Below, piece after piece: positions 15,645-25,195 of a stretch of 34,326 bases of DNA. This DNA comes from Deltaproteobacteria bacterium. GTDB taxonomy: Bacteria; Myxococcota_A; Polyangia; JAAYKL01. The notes under the pieces are model-generated. The model saw only the letters and a list, made by a program, of their open reading frames with translations. It made no database searches and was not told the DNA's origin. The first letter of the stretch is position 1. Each line of letters opens with the position of its first letter. Made by a program: the position numbers and the translations under genes. The stretch covers positions 1 to 34,326 of the forward strand of contig JAFGXQ010000018.1 of NCBI GenBank assembly GCA_016936575.1. The letters run 5' to 3'.

Positions 15645-16079
15645 CTACGCAATCTCCACAATGTAGTCCACCCCTGCCACGGCACGGTGCCCAGCCCGTT
15701 GCGTCACGACAATTACCTGAGAACGCGTCACACCACGGGCCGCCAGGGTCTTCAGCGCAGCGTTCACCGTACGAAGGCTGCTGACCCGATCGTCGGCCAG
15801 AACCAACGGTACAGACAACGTATGAGGCAAATCCACAGGCGACTTCAGCACGGGACGAGTCCATTTGTACATAATTTCTTTCACCAGCCACAAAATCGGC
15901 GCGGCAACCGGATTCCGGGACATCCAGCGACTAAGCGGATATCGGATATTCAACGAAAATACCGGCACACCCAGCGAATTTCCAAGCGCCTGCCCCAATG
16001 GCCGTCCACCGGTTTCTAAATACACAACACAGCCCGGATGTTTTTGTTGTATCTCATAACATGCTGATTTTAATAGCAT
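15645..16079 (-). CDS. Phosphoribosyltransferase-like protein
   Basis: This 144-residue protein has two features of type I phosphoribosyltransferases: an early strand-loop (CVVYLETGGRPLGQALGNSLG) that could be the PPi loop, and near residue 95 VPLVLADDRVSSLRTVNAALKTLAARG, which has the form of the PRPP-binding motif (hydrophobic strand, two acidic residues, then a small-residue turn and helix). The final strand (VIVVTQRAG) also fits the fold. The flexible hood found in full-length enzymes is not obvious, so the substrate is unknown and the protein may be a remnant or a divergent member. The segment AAPILWLVKEIMYKW (~59-73) is hydrophobic. The Shine-Dalgarno is weak (GAGAG, 12 nt). It is divergent from the GT51 gene and convergent with the histidine kinase. 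Confidence 0.6.
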   Translation of the reverse strand: MLLKSACYEIQQKHPGCVVYLETGGRPLGQALGNSLGVPVFSLNIRYPLSRWMSRNPVAAPILWLVKEIMYKWTRPVLKSPVDLPHTLSVPLVLADDRVSSLRTVNAALKTLAARGVTRSQVIVVTQRAGHRAVAGVDYIVEIA

Positions 16080-16192
16080 CGTTGTTTTTTCTCTCGCTCA
16101 CAATTTGTTGTACGCCATCGCTTATTGCCCTGTTCCGGAACTTTTTGCGATTCATTTTCTGGAATTTTTCCACCTGTCATGCGTTTCGAAAA

Positions 16193-16205
16193 TGGACTGA
16201 GTCCA
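16193..16205. promoter_or_regulatory. Short perfect inverted repeat upstream of the GT51 gene
   Basis: TGGACT-g-AGTCCA, two 6-bp arms around one base, lies 62 bp before the ATG at 16268 in the divergent intergenic region. It could be an operator for either gene. No regulator is recognised and chance is not excluded. Confidence 0.2.
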
Positions 16206-16267
16206 GTGAATTGTACATCACTTTTTGCGGTGGACAGTCAACAAAACTCATGGGAAACTGAGGCGTT

Positions 16268-18622
16268 ATGGGTATAAAACGTTGGTTACTTGCATTATTG
16301 ATTCTCGTTGTCGTTCTCGTATTTATCTTCTTTATTTTTCTGCAAACCGGTGCAGACAAGCAAATCGCCGAAGTGGTGATTCCCAGAATCGAAGACAAAT
16401 TCGGCGTTACCGTGACGTACGACAGCGTTTCTGTTTCACTCACTTCTGTCTCATTCGAACAAGTGGTGCTCTCGCCGACCGATAAAAACAAACGCCAGTT
16501 TCCGTTTGCGAAAATCGACCGACTGGGTGTTAACTTTCGAGTAGGTCCACTGCTGCTCGGGAAACTGGATATCACCGGTGTGCGCATTGACGGCCTGCAT
16601 GTGTTGATTGGCGATCGGGCGAATGGCGCTGCAGCACCCAAATGGAAACAACTGCTGGATGCGGTAAAATCCGGTTCCGGCAACAATACGTCAGCAGCAG
16701 CAGATTCTATACCGGAGAGCCTGAAGATTCCGGAAGTCTATATCGTGAGCGGCGACATTGCATTTAACGATAACCGCTTCATCGGAACAATGGAGGAGCT
16801 CACCGGTCGAATCACTCCCGGAAACAAAGCCATTATTCAAACCCGAAAATGGACATTCGGCGATGGAAAGCGCACAGCGGCCAAAGGGGAACATCTCGAA
16901 ATTGAGTATGACTATGCGCTGAAACACATTGCCGTCGATTTGGAACGTCCCGATTTTGCTGCACCCGCCGACCGTGAAGCCGCCCAGAAAACCATCGCCA
17001 ACGTTCAGACCAGTTTGTCGGAGCTGGGACTCTACACCCCGAAAGCGTCGGATAAAAATTCCGCCGTTACTGAAGCGTCCGCCCTCGATGTGGTCGTTCA
17101 CATCCACAATGCATCCGGCGCTATATTGGGGCAGAAATCCGACAAGCTGCTCGAGCTGACCAAAATCAACGCAGAACTGCTTTCCAGCAATAAAATGCTG
17201 GTATCCGCGCGGGCAAGCGGCGGACTGACTGAGACGGATGCCCGCTGGGCCATGCAGGGAAGCATTCCCAAACAGGGTTCACCATCACTCGTCCTCGAAG
17301 TCCCCGACTTACCGCTAAAAAACGCAGGAAGACTGTTGTTCGACAATGCGCACGTGGACTGGTCAAACGCATCAGCGGACGGTCAAATCAAAGTCACCAT
17401 GGCGGAAGATAAGAAGGAAATTGTTGTTGAAGGGCAAACCTCTCTGGCCGGGCTCACCCTTTCCCACGAACGCATCAGTCCCAATCCGCTGACGGGTGTC
17501 AGCGCCATGTTCGACTATAAAACCAGCTACAATACAGAAGAACAAATACTACACCTGGAGCGCGCACTGGTTTCCAGAGGGTCTGCGCGAGTCACGTTTC
17601 GGGGAGATATTCATTTCGACCGATTGGCGTTCGATATAGAAGCCAATGTGCCGAGCACCTCCTGCAGGCAAATTTTTGAGGCAATTCCTTCTCCCCTTCG
17701 AGACCAATTGACCGGTGTGGAACTGGAAGGACGCATCGGCGTTGACATGCGCATGGCGTTTGATGCTCAAAAACCGGATGAAGCCGTTCTTGACGGCACT
17801 CTCGACAACCGCTGCAAAATCAGCAACTACGGCGCCATCTTGCGCCCCGACGATCTTCGACGCCCGTTCGCGTATATGGCGTACGACGAAAACGGTAAAC
17901 GAATTCGGTTGACCACCGGCCCGGGAACCAATCGATGGACCCCGTACCAATCCATTTCGCCATTTCTGGTCGCCGCGGTACTAACTACCGAAGACGGAAA
18001 ATTTGAGTTTCACAAGGGGTTGACCCTCCCTGAAATTCGCAGTGCGCTTATAATGAACTTAAAAAAGGAAGGCATGTTCCATGGCGGCAGCACCATTACC
18101 ATGCAGCTGGCTAAGAACCTCTTCTTGTCGAGGGATCGCACACTTTCAAGAAAGGTGCAGGAACTCTTTTTTGTTTGGTTTCTGGAATCCAATTTCACCA
18201 AAGATGAAATACTGGAACTGTACTTCAACGTAATTGAATTCGGTCCATCCCTATATGGAATCGGTGAAGCGGCGTATCATTATTTCGGCAGGGAACCCAA
18301 TGAACTGAACCTGCTGGAATCTGTATTTTTAATTAAACTGCTGCCGAACCCGGTGGAGCGTCACAAGGTATGGGAACAAGGAAACACATTAAACGAACGG
18401 AAAAACAAATCTCTTCAGCGAGTACTTGCGACAATGTTGAAGAGAAAGAGAATCTCTGAATTGGAATTTAATGAAGGAATGCGCCAAACCATCTCGTTCT
18501 TTAAAGAGGGGATGCCCCTTCCGGAACCGCGTGTTCCGGTAAACCGTTCTTTTGCCGGTGCCGATGATGAATACTATGAAAACGCCGAAGACTTCGACGC
18601 GCCCATGGATGACAGCTGGTAG
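16268..18622 (+). CDS. AsmA-like domain fused to GT51 peptidoglycan glycosyltransferase
   Basis: This 784-residue inner-membrane protein has one N-terminal TM helix (~6-28). Residues ~30-550 are an AsmA/DUF748-like periplasmic part: the opening VVIPRIEDKFGVTVTYDSVSVSLTS and the LDITGVRIDGLHVLI strand are typical of AsmA-type beta-strand repeats. From ~560 it is a family 51 transglycosylase: TEDGKFEFHKG with catalytic Glu575, then HGGSTITMQLAKNLFLSRD, RKVQELFFVWFLE and ILELYFNVIEFGPSLYGIG. It polymerises lipid II into glycan strands. There is no transpeptidase domain, so it is a monofunctional (MtgA-like) enzyme with an unusually large periplasmic N-terminal extension. GAGG precedes the ATG by 4 nt. 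The C-terminal tail (YYENAEDFDAPMDD) is acidic. acpH follows after 30 bp, so both may be co-transcribed. Confidence 0.88.
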   Translation: MGIKRWLLALLILVVVLVFIFFIFLQTGADKQIAEVVIPRIEDKFGVTVTYDSVSVSLTSVSFEQVVLSPTDKNKRQFPFAKIDRLGVNFRVGPLLLGKLDITGVRIDGLHVLIGDRANGAAAPKWKQLLDAVKSGSGNNTSAAADSIPESLKIPEVYIVSGDIAFNDNRFIGTMEELTGRITPGNKAIIQTRKWTFGDGKRTAAKGEHLEIEYDYALKHIAVDLERPDFAAPADREAAQKTIANVQTSLSELGLYTPKASDKNSAVTEASALDVVVHIHNASGAILGQKSDKLLELTKINAELLSSNKMLVSARASGGLTETDARWAMQGSIPKQGSPSLVLEVPDLPLKNAGRLLFDNAHVDWSNASADGQIKVTMAEDKKEIVVEGQTSLAGLTLSHERISPNPLTGVSAMFDYKTSYNTEEQILHLERALVSRGSARVTFRGDIHFDRLAFDIEANVPSTSCRQIFEAIPSPLRDQLTGVELEGRIGVDMRMAFDAQKPDEAVLDGTLDNRCKISNYGAILRPDDLRRPFAYMAYDENGKRIRLTTGPGTNRWTPYQSISPFLVAAVLTTEDGKFEFHKGLTLPEIRSALIMNLKKEGMFHGGSTITMQLAKNLFLSRDRTLSRKVQELFFVWFLESNFTKDEILELYFNVIEFGPSLYGIGEAAYHYFGREPNELNLLESVFLIKLLPNPVERHKVWEQGNTLNERKNKSLQRVLATMLKRKRISELEFNEGMRQTISFFKEGMPLPEPRVPVNRSFAGADDEYYENAEDFDAPMDDSW

Positions 18623-18652
18623 TCTTCATCTATCCAGTTTTTCTGACAAATC

Positions 18653-19258
18653 ATGAACTTCGTTGCGCATCTATTTTTATCCCCTCCAAACGACTCCTTT
18701 CGCGTGGGCTCCATTCTCGCGGACTTTACAATGGGCACTATCGAAACGCTGACTGAAACCTACGGCACAGACATTGCCCGCGGCATTCGCCATCACCGGG
18801 AAGTAGACCGATTCACCGACACACATGACGCGGTGGTACACAGTGTGAAAGCGCTGCAGACACCGTTCGGACTGTACGGGAGCATTGTGGTGGATGTGAT
18901 ATTCGACCATTTTCTGTTGACCCGTTGGAACGATTATGCACGCATTAGAAAGGATCTCTTTTTCGCATCCGTATACCAATCGCTTTCATTACCCCACCCC
19001 GCCTACCCGCCCAGATTCACCGCCACCATCGACCGAATACTGGAACGGCGATGGCTGAACACATATGAAAAGCTGGAAAATGTCGCGTATGCCTTGATGC
19101 GTATCGGCGAACGGTTCAATCGTCCCACCCCCCTGAAAGACGCGTTGCCCGGCCTGCAAACCCACTATGCTGTTCTTGAACAGGACTTTATCCGCTTTTT
19201 CCCAGATTTGCAGGACTTCTCGGAACCGTTGGTAGAAACATTACTGTACGAGAAATAG
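18653..19258 (+). CDS. acpH: Acyl carrier protein phosphodiesterase (AcpH family)
   Basis: This 201-residue protein matches AcpH from its first residue: MNFVAHLFLS, GSILADFTMG, the metal-binding GIRHHREVDRFTDTH and YGSIVVDVIFDHFLL. These carry the His and Asp residues of the HD-like fold of this family. AcpH removes the 4'-phosphopantetheine group from holo-acyl carrier protein, tuning fatty-acid synthesis. The length is as expected (~190-200). The start is the ATG at 18653, 30 bp after the GT51 stop; the RBS is not strong, so coupling to that gene is likely. The enzymatic role is inferred from the family, and many AcpH-like proteins are untested. Confidence 0.88.
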   Translation: MNFVAHLFLSPPNDSFRVGSILADFTMGTIETLTETYGTDIARGIRHHREVDRFTDTHDAVVHSVKALQTPFGLYGSIVVDVIFDHFLLTRWNDYARIRKDLFFASVYQSLSLPHPAYPPRFTATIDRILERRWLNTYEKLENVAYALMRIGERFNRPTPLKDALPGLQTHYAVLEQDFIRFFPDLQDFSEPLVETLLYEK

Positions 19259-19310
19259 CTCTACAAATTTGTACTTTTCATATTTTTTTTAAAATCCAAA
19301 TAGGTACTGA

Positions 19311-19340
19311 TTGACAGACGAAACGGGGTGGGCATATAGT
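19311..19340 (+). promoter_or_regulatory. Sigma-70 promoter of pyrG
   Basis: A perfect -35 TTGACA (19311-19316), an 18-bp spacer and a strong -10 TATAGT (19335-19340). Six to eight bases beyond the -10 lies the run CCC (19346-19348), the likely start region, leaving a leader of about 100 nt before the pyrG ATG. Confidence 0.7.
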
Positions 19341-19345
19341 CTACT

Positions 19346-19364
19346 CCCGTGTTCAAAACGCGGG
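19346..19364 (+). promoter_or_regulatory. Hairpin at the predicted 5' end of the pyrG transcript
   Basis: CCCGTGTT-CAA-AACGCGGG can form an 8-bp stem (one G-T pair) with a 3-nt loop, exactly where transcription is predicted to begin. A second, smaller stem, GAGAG-AGTT-CTCTC, follows at 19376-19389. It may stabilise the RNA or make expression depend on the nucleotide used to start; this is an inference. Confidence 0.4.
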
Positions 19365-19436
19365 AAATGCATTCCGAGAGAGTTCTCTCAATCCCCTTGC
19401 CGAATGTGATTCCACGCTTAAAAAAATGAAGAATAG

Positions 19437-21059
<1,623 letters not shown>

Positions 21060-21104
21060 CCTTTCATTCACCAAATTCCATATACACCATATGAAGCCGA
21101 AGCC

Positions 21105-21120
21105 AGGTCAGATTTGACCT
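21105..21120. promoter_or_regulatory. Inverted repeat overlapping a weak -35 box upstream of the beta-propeller gene
   Basis: AGGTCA-GATT-TGACCT, a perfect 6-bp inverted repeat with a 4-bp spacer. Its right arm overlaps a possible -35 TTGACC (21114-21119) followed 16 bp later by TATATG (21136-21141). An operator controlling the downstream lipoprotein cluster is possible. A pyrG terminator is less likely because no T-tract follows. Confidence 0.3.
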
Positions 21121-21287
21121 CCCTTGTAGACACAATATATGAAGAAAATGTTTATAAATTCGTTTTACATATGAATACGACAGCGTTAAAAAAGTCCAAT
21201 GAACTCACATTTCCAGTTGGTCCCTGTGAGCCAAAATCGATTTGGTTACTGAATCGACCAACATATTAAAGTGAGAAGGAGCCCAAA

Positions 21288-24200
21288 GTGCACATAAAAA
21301 TCCAACTATCCCAAATCACCTACTTCATTTTATTGTCACTTTTCGTCGCTGCGTTCGGATGCAGTGTAAAACACGGGAGTGACGACGAACCGACAGATTC
21401 CGATAGCGATACCAATACAATCGTGACTCCCGACCCTCGGGGGCCATCCGGCATATCGCTTACATCGCTGCAAGACACCGATGTTCGGTTTCCAGAAAAC
21501 AGCTATGAAGACGGCCCCGTACTTGACGATACCCGTGCCATGCTTCGCGCCATTCAGGAAGCGGACATTGTGCAGGTGGTGGGAGACCGATTGTACGCCA
21601 TTTCCCAAGCCAGCGGATTGGTGATTGTTGACATGTCCGTGTCGGATCAGTTATCACAGCTTGGGCGCTATCGTACCGCCGGCAAGCCGTTCGAAATGTA
21701 CGTTCGCGGCGACCGCATCATCGCCATGCTCAAAGAGATTCCGGTTCAAAACAGCGACGGCCGCACCATTCGAACCCAAAGCCAGATTGTCACCCTCAAC
21801 GTTGCCGACCCCAGCGCTGTCAGCGAAGTGTCCGCAGTGGATGTACCCGGCGAAATTATCGATTCCAGAATTCTCGACAATATCCTGTACGTGGCTTCCT
21901 ACGAGATCAGCTACAACGACGATTCTTCCAGCGATGATTCGTACTACTACGATGAGTACGGCTACGAAGAACTGGTTGACAGCAACGCCATCGACATGCC
22001 CACCACCACTGTAATCAGCTTTGATGTGAGCGACTCGACGAATATCACTGAAGTCCAGCGTCTCAGCTACGACGAAATCGAGCAATCCTGGGCCGATCGC
22101 GGCTGGAGTAAAAAAGCAATTTCCATATCAGATGATCGTCTTTATGTGGCCGGCCCTTCCGACGGTGAACACTCCACCATTCAGGTGATTGATATTTCGA
22201 GCGCAACCGGCGAACTGGTGGAAGGAACCACCGTTCAGGTTGACGGCGCCATCTGGAACCGTTGGCAAATCGATGAATACGAGGGAATTCTTCGGGTGGT
22301 CAGTCAGCCTCCTGACTCCTACAACGCCATCGCACCGGTGGTTCAGACGTTTACGATTAATTCATCACAAGATATCACCGCTCTGGGTACTTTACCCCTC
22401 GTACTTCCACAGGCCGAAAAACTTCGTTCGGTTCGTTTTGATGAAGATCGCGTCTACGTGGTTACCTTCGAACAGCTCGACCCGCTATTCATCATCGACC
22501 TGACAGATCCCTCGACCCCGGTACAGGCCGGAGAAATTACCGATATGCCCGGCTGGGTTCATCATCTCGAACCACGCGGCGACCGGCTTATCGGACTCGG
22601 ATTCGAACCGGGCGGCGACGGCGGTGGACTCCACGTGTCACTGTTTGATGTTTCTGACATGACCAATCCCTCACAATTGTCGAGGGTGAATTTCGGTCCC
22701 AACTGGTCCAGCGCGTATTACATGTACGAGCACGACGTTGACGATACGTTTACAGAAGATCAAAGCCGTATTCATAAGCTGTTCAGAGTCTTCGATGATA
22801 TCGGCCTCATTGTTGTCCCCTTTAGCGGCTGGGGCGGTGAAGAACAAGGGTGTGGCGAATATTCAAGTGGCGTTCAGTTGGTTACGCTGGCCGATGACAC
22901 CCTCACCAAACGCGCGCTAATCGGAGATACCGGCATTGTGCGACGGGCTTTTTTGAATGATGACCGCATGGTTATGTTCTCTGAAGACAAGCTGCAACTG
23001 TTCAATCTTGATGACCTCGATACGCCGGTACGCACCGCTTTCCTGCCGCTCACCATGCGAGTTCACCGCACAGCCGTGTTCGGCGACCACGTGGTACGGA
23101 TTGCCTCGGACTGGAACGAGCGCGTTGCGTTCGCCGACATTGTTCCGCTGGCCGACATCAACAACATGGAATCTGCGGCGCCGTTCGATTTGGCGAACTA
23201 TATTTATGATGACAACACCTCTTGTGAATACCATAACGACGCACCGTTTATGAACACGCCCCTATTCCAGTTCGGTTCTCACCTGGCAATGCCCATCGTA
23301 CACCCGGTGGAGGGTGAAGACTATTACGCCACTGACCTTCTGGTGTTGAACACGGAAGGCAATACGCTGACATTGGCGGCGCAGGTTGCCCTTGACTTCG
23401 AGCCGATCAATACCGGTCTCGGACAGGGGGTTGTGCAAATCGGAGACATGCTCTTGTTCCAACGCCCCGGCGATGACATCAACGAAGCGGGAAATATGCA
23501 GAACATCGCTATTGAAGTTATCGATATGTCTACACCCGCATCGCCCACGTTGCTCAGTCCGAGTATCGTACGTCCGTTCGCGGCCGGAACCACCGGGATG
23601 CACTTGCGAAACAACATCGTCAGCAACGGATTCTTCTCGTATGATGATGAAGGCTATGTGGATTATTATCTCGACCGTACAGACTTCACCGTGGCAGATG
23701 CACCGGAAAGTCTGGAACCGATTCTGTTCCCCGGGTTGTATCTCGGACCGTTCGGCACCGATTACATCGGTATCGACTTTGTCTGGGAATATGAAGCGGT
23801 TTCCTCTGAAAGTGAATGCAACACACTGGGGGGGGAGTACGACAGCGCACAGGGCGTGTGCTGGTTTGCCACACGGGCGTTACAGCGAATCGCCATTTCC
23901 GACGGCACAGCTACCGCCGTTTCATCTACGGAACTAAGTAATGACGCTTTGATTCGAGCGCTGTACCAGGGAGAAAATCGATACTACATGACAGGTGTCA
24001 ACGCTGCCAGCACAAGCTCGGACTACTACCTGGAAAGCGACTACGGCCCGAAACTGATTGTTATCGTCGGAATAGAAGGAAACGGCATCGCATTGAAATC
24101 CCTTGATATGGGATGGGGGTACGACCCCCGGTCACCGGTTGTCGCCGATGATACACTGTATTACCTCAGTGGGAACTACCTGTATTCCATTGGCGGTGAA

Positions 24201-24335
24201 ACGGTAGATACAACCACATATTCCTATAACTATCTAAATTGTGCGGCCAACCATGTATCCATCAACGGAACCCAGGCTATCGTCTCATGCGGTGACCGCG
24301 GTGTTCAAATTGTAGAATTGGGCGAAGATTCATAA
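21288..24335 (+). CDS. Large lipoprotein with beta-propeller domain
   Basis: This 1015-residue protein has a lipoprotein signal (AAFGC, Cys25) and a short Asp/Ser/Thr linker (DSDSDTNT). The rest is a series of strand-turn-strand units with the repeated phrase 'DRLYAIS..SGLVIVDMS.SD', such as YVRGDRIIAMLK, ILDNILYVASYEISY, ISDDRLYVAGPSD, EDRVYVVTFEQLDPLFIIDLTDP and LDDLDTPVRTAFLPL. This matches the secreted beta-propeller domain family with LVIVD/VIDIS-type blades, common in archaea and deltaproteobacteria. It is probably an outer-membrane surface protein; the ligand is unknown. One Cys pair near residue 845-860 (SECNTLGGEYDSAQGVCW) may be a disulphide. The start is a GTG with AAGGAG 7 nt upstream. 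It is first gene of the run to 28660. Confidence 0.85.
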   Translation: MHIKIQLSQITYFILLSLFVAAFGCSVKHGSDDEPTDSDSDTNTIVTPDPRGPSGISLTSLQDTDVRFPENSYEDGPVLDDTRAMLRAIQEADIVQVVGDRLYAISQASGLVIVDMSVSDQLSQLGRYRTAGKPFEMYVRGDRIIAMLKEIPVQNSDGRTIRTQSQIVTLNVADPSAVSEVSAVDVPGEIIDSRILDNILYVASYEISYNDDSSSDDSYYYDEYGYEELVDSNAIDMPTTTVISFDVSDSTNITEVQRLSYDEIEQSWADRGWSKKAISISDDRLYVAGPSDGEHSTIQVIDISSATGELVEGTTVQVDGAIWNRWQIDEYEGILRVVSQPPDSYNAIAPVVQTFTINSSQDITALGTLPLVLPQAEKLRSVRFDEDRVYVVTFEQLDPLFIIDLTDPSTPVQAGEITDMPGWVHHLEPRGDRLIGLGFEPGGDGGGLHVSLFDVSDMTNPSQLSRVNFGPNWSSAYYMYEHDVDDTFTEDQSRIHKLFRVFDDIGLIVVPFSGWGGEEQGCGEYSSGVQLVTLADDTLTKRALIGDTGIVRRAFLNDDRMVMFSEDKLQLFNLDDLDTPVRTAFLPLTMRVHRTAVFGDHVVRIASDWNERVAFADIVPLADINNMESAAPFDLANYIYDDNTSCEYHNDAPFMNTPLFQFGSHLAMPIVHPVEGEDYYATDLLVLNTEGNTLTLAAQVALDFEPINTGLGQGVVQIGDMLLFQRPGDDINEAGNMQNIAIEVIDMSTPASPTLLSPSIVRPFAAGTTGMHLRNNIVSNGFFSYDDEGYVDYYLDRTDFTVADAPESLEPILFPGLYLGPFGTDYIGIDFVWEYEAVSSESECNTLGGEYDSAQGVCWFATRALQRIAISDGTATAVSSTELSNDALIRALYQGENRYYMTGVNAASTSSDYYLESDYGPKLIVIVGIEGNGIALKSLDMGWGYDPRSPVVADDTLYYLSGNYLYSIGGETVDTTTYSYNYLNCAANHVSINGTQAIVSCGDRGVQIVELGEDS

Positions 24336-24362
24336 AGGCATATTCAAGAAAGGATGAGAAAA

Positions 24363-25157
24363 ATGACAACCATCACATATGTTAGAGCAGTCACTGCGGT
24401 ACTGGCCATCGGTCTGGCACTGGGGGGCTGCAGTAAAATAAAAAAATTAATCCAGAAAGAAGAGGCTGTGGCTGAGGCATTGGACACCGCCACAGATGCG
24501 CAAGTGGATGTCGAAAAAGAAGCCGCCGCGCAAATTGAAGCCATGCAGCAGGCCCTGGAGGCCAAGCAGGCGGAATTGGACGCAGCCAAGGCAGAACTGG
24601 AAGCCGCCGCCGCAGTAGGAGCAAACGGTGAAATTGCCGCCGCAGACACAGATACATCAGCAGACGCGGACGCACCGGAGAACACCGTTGAAGCCGCGCC
24701 GGAAGCTGTTGCAAAAAATTCAAATAAAAGCAACACAGGCGCTTCCACCTCAACCACAAGTTCGCAATCCGGCAGCAGCACCAGCACCGCCGGCAGCAGA
24801 ACTTCATCGAGCACGCGAACCAATAGTTCAACCGGCAGTGCGTCCACCACAACCACAAACCGAACGGCTTCGACAACCGCCTCGACCGGCAGCAGCGCCG
24901 GAAATACACAGGCGAACAATAATACGTCGGCGTCAGCGGCTTCAAATACAACAGCCAACAACAACTCCAGCACCGGTTCGAATAACACAGCAGCCTCTTC
25001 AGGCAACAATTCTTCCAATACCGCATCCACAGCCACGGCAGCTGAACCGACCCCCCCGAAAAGGCGTCGCAGTCTCTTCGGCACATCCAACATCCTGACT
25101 GGTTCAGACAGTCGGAACAGTTCAAACGACGCGCCGGAGCGACCGGGCAGCAATTAA
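24363..25157 (+). CDS. Lipoprotein with Ala/Glu coiled coil and Ser/Thr/Asn-rich tail
   Basis: This 264-residue protein has a lipoprotein signal (LALGGC, Cys23). Residues ~25-85 form a charged Ala/Glu/Lys coiled coil (EKEAAAQIEAMQQALEAKQA) resembling Lpp- or Pal-associated spacers. Residues ~110-235 are low-complexity Ser/Thr/Asn/Gly, with a short basic patch KRRRSLFG near the end. No enzymatic domain is visible; it is likely a structural or tethering envelope protein, and the Ser/Thr tail could be glycosylated. ATG 24363, with AAGGA 8 nt upstream, is preferred to ATG 24354, which lies right at AAGG. It sits 27 bp after the beta-propeller gene and 38 bp before the protease. A long reverse-strand ORF here is a shadow of the codon bias. 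Confidence 0.75.
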   Translation: MTTITYVRAVTAVLAIGLALGGCSKIKKLIQKEEAVAEALDTATDAQVDVEKEAAAQIEAMQQALEAKQAELDAAKAELEAAAAVGANGEIAAADTDTSADADAPENTVEAAPEAVAKNSNKSNTGASTSTTSSQSGSSTSTAGSRTSSSTRTNSSTGSASTTTTNRTASTTASTGSSAGNTQANNNTSASAASNTTANNNSSTGSNNTAASSGNNSSNTASTATAAEPTPPKRRRSLFGTSNILTGSDSRNSSNDAPERPGSN

Positions 25158-25195
25158 TAACGATTCAAACCCAACCATCCATAGGGAGGTATCCC

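Noticed and set aside
24344-25153. 269-codon minus-strand ORF opposite the Ser/Thr-rich lipoprotein
   Set aside because: Low-complexity Leu/Val/Ala/Ser composition mirrors the codon bias of the plus-strand gene, which has a lipobox and a Shine-Dalgarno.
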